Of a stretch of 5,419 bases of DNA, positions 4,794 to 5,419 are shown piece after piece. Position 1 is the first letter of the stretch; every line of letters starts with the position of its first letter. The notes beneath the pieces were generated by a model. It saw only the letters and a list, made by a program, of their open reading frames with translations. It searched no databases and was not told where the DNA came from. The translations under genes were made by a program, and so were the position numbers. The DNA comes from Candidatus Goldiibacteriota bacterium (GTDB lineage: Bacteria; Oederibacteriota; PGYV01; DSYL01), in contig JAOAAI010000191.1 of assembly GCA_026418955.1 (NCBI GenBank), positions 1-5,419 on the forward strand, in the 5' to 3' direction.

Positions 4794-5024
4794 ATGAAAA
4801 AAACAAAAAAAATAATTAATGAGTTAGAAAAAGAATTAGAAACAATAAGAAAAGAGCATTGGAATAATTATAAATTAATATTGAAAGATGCCGGCTTGAA
4901 TAAAAAAGACTTTATTGAAAGAGCATTTGAATTTGAAAGCTACGATGATTATGTTAATTGTGGGTGGTCGCTTGGTTATGGTTATTGTCTCTTTAAAATT
5001 ATAAATTTATTAAAAAAAATATGA
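4794..5024 (+). CDS. Unknown 76-residue protein with a Gly/Cys/Tyr motif
   Basis: Not recognised. The N-terminal 35 residues are a charged helix (MKKTKKIINELEKELETIRK start). The second half is different in character, with KDAGLNKKDFIERAFEF at about 31-47, then DDYVNCGWSLGYGYCLFKI at 51-69, which carries two cysteines (56 and 65) and a cluster of Gly, Trp and Tyr. Such a motif stands out in this Lys/Asn/Ile-rich operon and could be a conserved core or a modification site; the latter is speculation based on the amidoligase nearby. The stop overlaps the next start in an ATGA, so the two genes are translationally coupled. The start follows AAATAT with no Shine-Dalgarno site. Confidence 0.75.
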   Translation: MKKTKKIINELEKELETIRKEHWNNYKLILKDAGLNKKDFIERAFEFESYDDYVNCGWSLGYGYCLFKIINLLKKI

Positions 5025-5287
5025 AATATCTCATAATAAAAAGTTATCATTTATCGTCATCCAGTGCTGTTTTAGGTACTAATGAAACAGCAGAAAAAAC
5101 ATTTTGCGGATGGGATAAAGTTAAAAATAAAAATTTAAAAAAAATATTGAATGAAAATGGGAAAATTTTAGAAAGTCAAAAAATAAAAGATATTAATTTT
5201 TGGGAGGGTGAAGAGGTTAAAAATTTAAAATTTTATGTTGTTGTTAGTGGGACAACAAGAAGTGAAATTTATGTAAGCGAGTTATAA
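5021..5287 (+). CDS. Unknown 88-residue protein, probably beta-rich
   Basis: No family is recognised. It starts MKYLIIKSYHLSSSSAVLGT, a hydrophobic strand followed by a Ser-rich loop, has NFWEGEEVKNLKFYVVVSG at about 59-77, and ends TTRSEIYVSEL. Strands at both ends with a Lys/Asn-rich middle (32-56) suggest a small compact alpha/beta domain. No membrane segment is seen, and the only cysteine is near residue 29. Its ATG overlaps the previous stop by four bases (ATGA), so the 76- and 88-residue proteins are probably made in step and may work together. The role is unknown. Confidence 0.75.
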   Translation: MKYLIIKSYHLSSSSAVLGTNETAEKTFCGWDKVKNKNLKKILNENGKILESQKIKDINFWEGEEVKNLKFYVVVSGTTRSEIYVSEL

Positions 5288-5305
5288 ATTTATTAAAAAT
5301 ACATT

Positions 5306-5419
5306 ATGAAAAAAATAAAAAACATTAAAGAGATTAAAAAAAATCTTGAAGAAATAAGAAGGTCAATCAGGGCTGAAAATATTAGCTATTATGAAATAGC
5401 TTATCTTGAGGCTGTTAAA
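5306..5419 (+). CDS. Partial small phage-type protein (3' end beyond the window)
   Basis: The frame opens at ATG 5306, 18 bases after the previous stop, and runs open through the right edge (38 residues visible). The start MKKIKNIKEIKKNLEEIRR leads into SIRAENISYYEIAYLEAVK. The pattern of a short basic helix followed by (R)-A-E-x-ISY-x-E(I/L)-x-x-L resembles a very common short phage and plasmid protein of unknown role, in which an ISYGELAELQSL-like motif is followed by a run ending in an LLEAAG-like tail. That tail would be outside the window. The context ACATT-ATG lacks a Shine-Dalgarno site, like the rest of the operon. Confidence 0.7.
   Translation, partial: MKKIKNIKEIKKNLEEIRRSIRAENISYYEIAYLEAVK

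Noticed and set aside
4794..5036. TGA read as an amino acid (recoded genetic code)
   Set aside because: The TGA at 5022-5024 overlaps the next start as a normal ATGA junction, no other gene has an internal TGA, and Trp is coded by TGG.

Overview
The window is very AT-rich DNA that reads like part of a phage or a phage-derived plasmid or prophage of a bacterium. The support is a lambda O-type replication initiator with origin-like iterons inside its gene, sigma70-type promoters with 17-base spacers, a strong intrinsic terminator, and runs of small, tightly packed genes of unknown function. Two of the small products (1681-1878 and the partial gene at 5306) resemble short proteins common in phages. 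The host cannot be named. TTGACA/TATAAT promoters argue against Bacteroidota, and TAA, TAG and TGA stops with normal TGG Trp codons fit the standard bacterial code.

Layout. Leftward (minus strand): a promoter at 955-983, overlapped by a 19-bp palindrome, feeds a leader of about 115 bases that contains a long hairpin (855-915). Then come a 77-residue gene (832-599) and an overlapping initiator gene (642 to beyond base 1). Five 18-bp palindromic iterons at 235-397, followed by an AT tract at 181-230, lie in the middle of the initiator gene, as in the lambda origin. From about 984 to 1525 there is no gene I can support, only AT-rich sequence with a few GC islands and a dyad.

Rightward (plus strand), unit 1: a near-consensus promoter (1526-1554), a long leader, a 65-residue gene, a 52-residue gene with the window's only strong Shine-Dalgarno site, and a terminator (2125-2157). 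Unit 2: an extended -10 promoter (2189-2217) drives a dense run of genes to the right edge. These are an unknown 150-residue protein, a GCS-like amidoligase, a stand-alone class II glutamine amidotransferase, a possible 38-residue membrane peptide, three unknown small proteins, and a partial small phage-type gene.

The most interesting content is the amidoligase plus glutaminase pair, 6 bases apart. The amidotransferase has its Cys2 nucleophile and glutamine-binding motifs but no synthetase domain. The neighbouring ATP-dependent ligase is its obvious partner, which suggests ammonia-dependent amidation or isopeptide formation on an unknown target. The substrate may be one of the small proteins of the operon or a host molecule; that part is inference. 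A second notable trait is that nearly all starts lack a Shine-Dalgarno site and share an A/T-rich context with T just before ATG.
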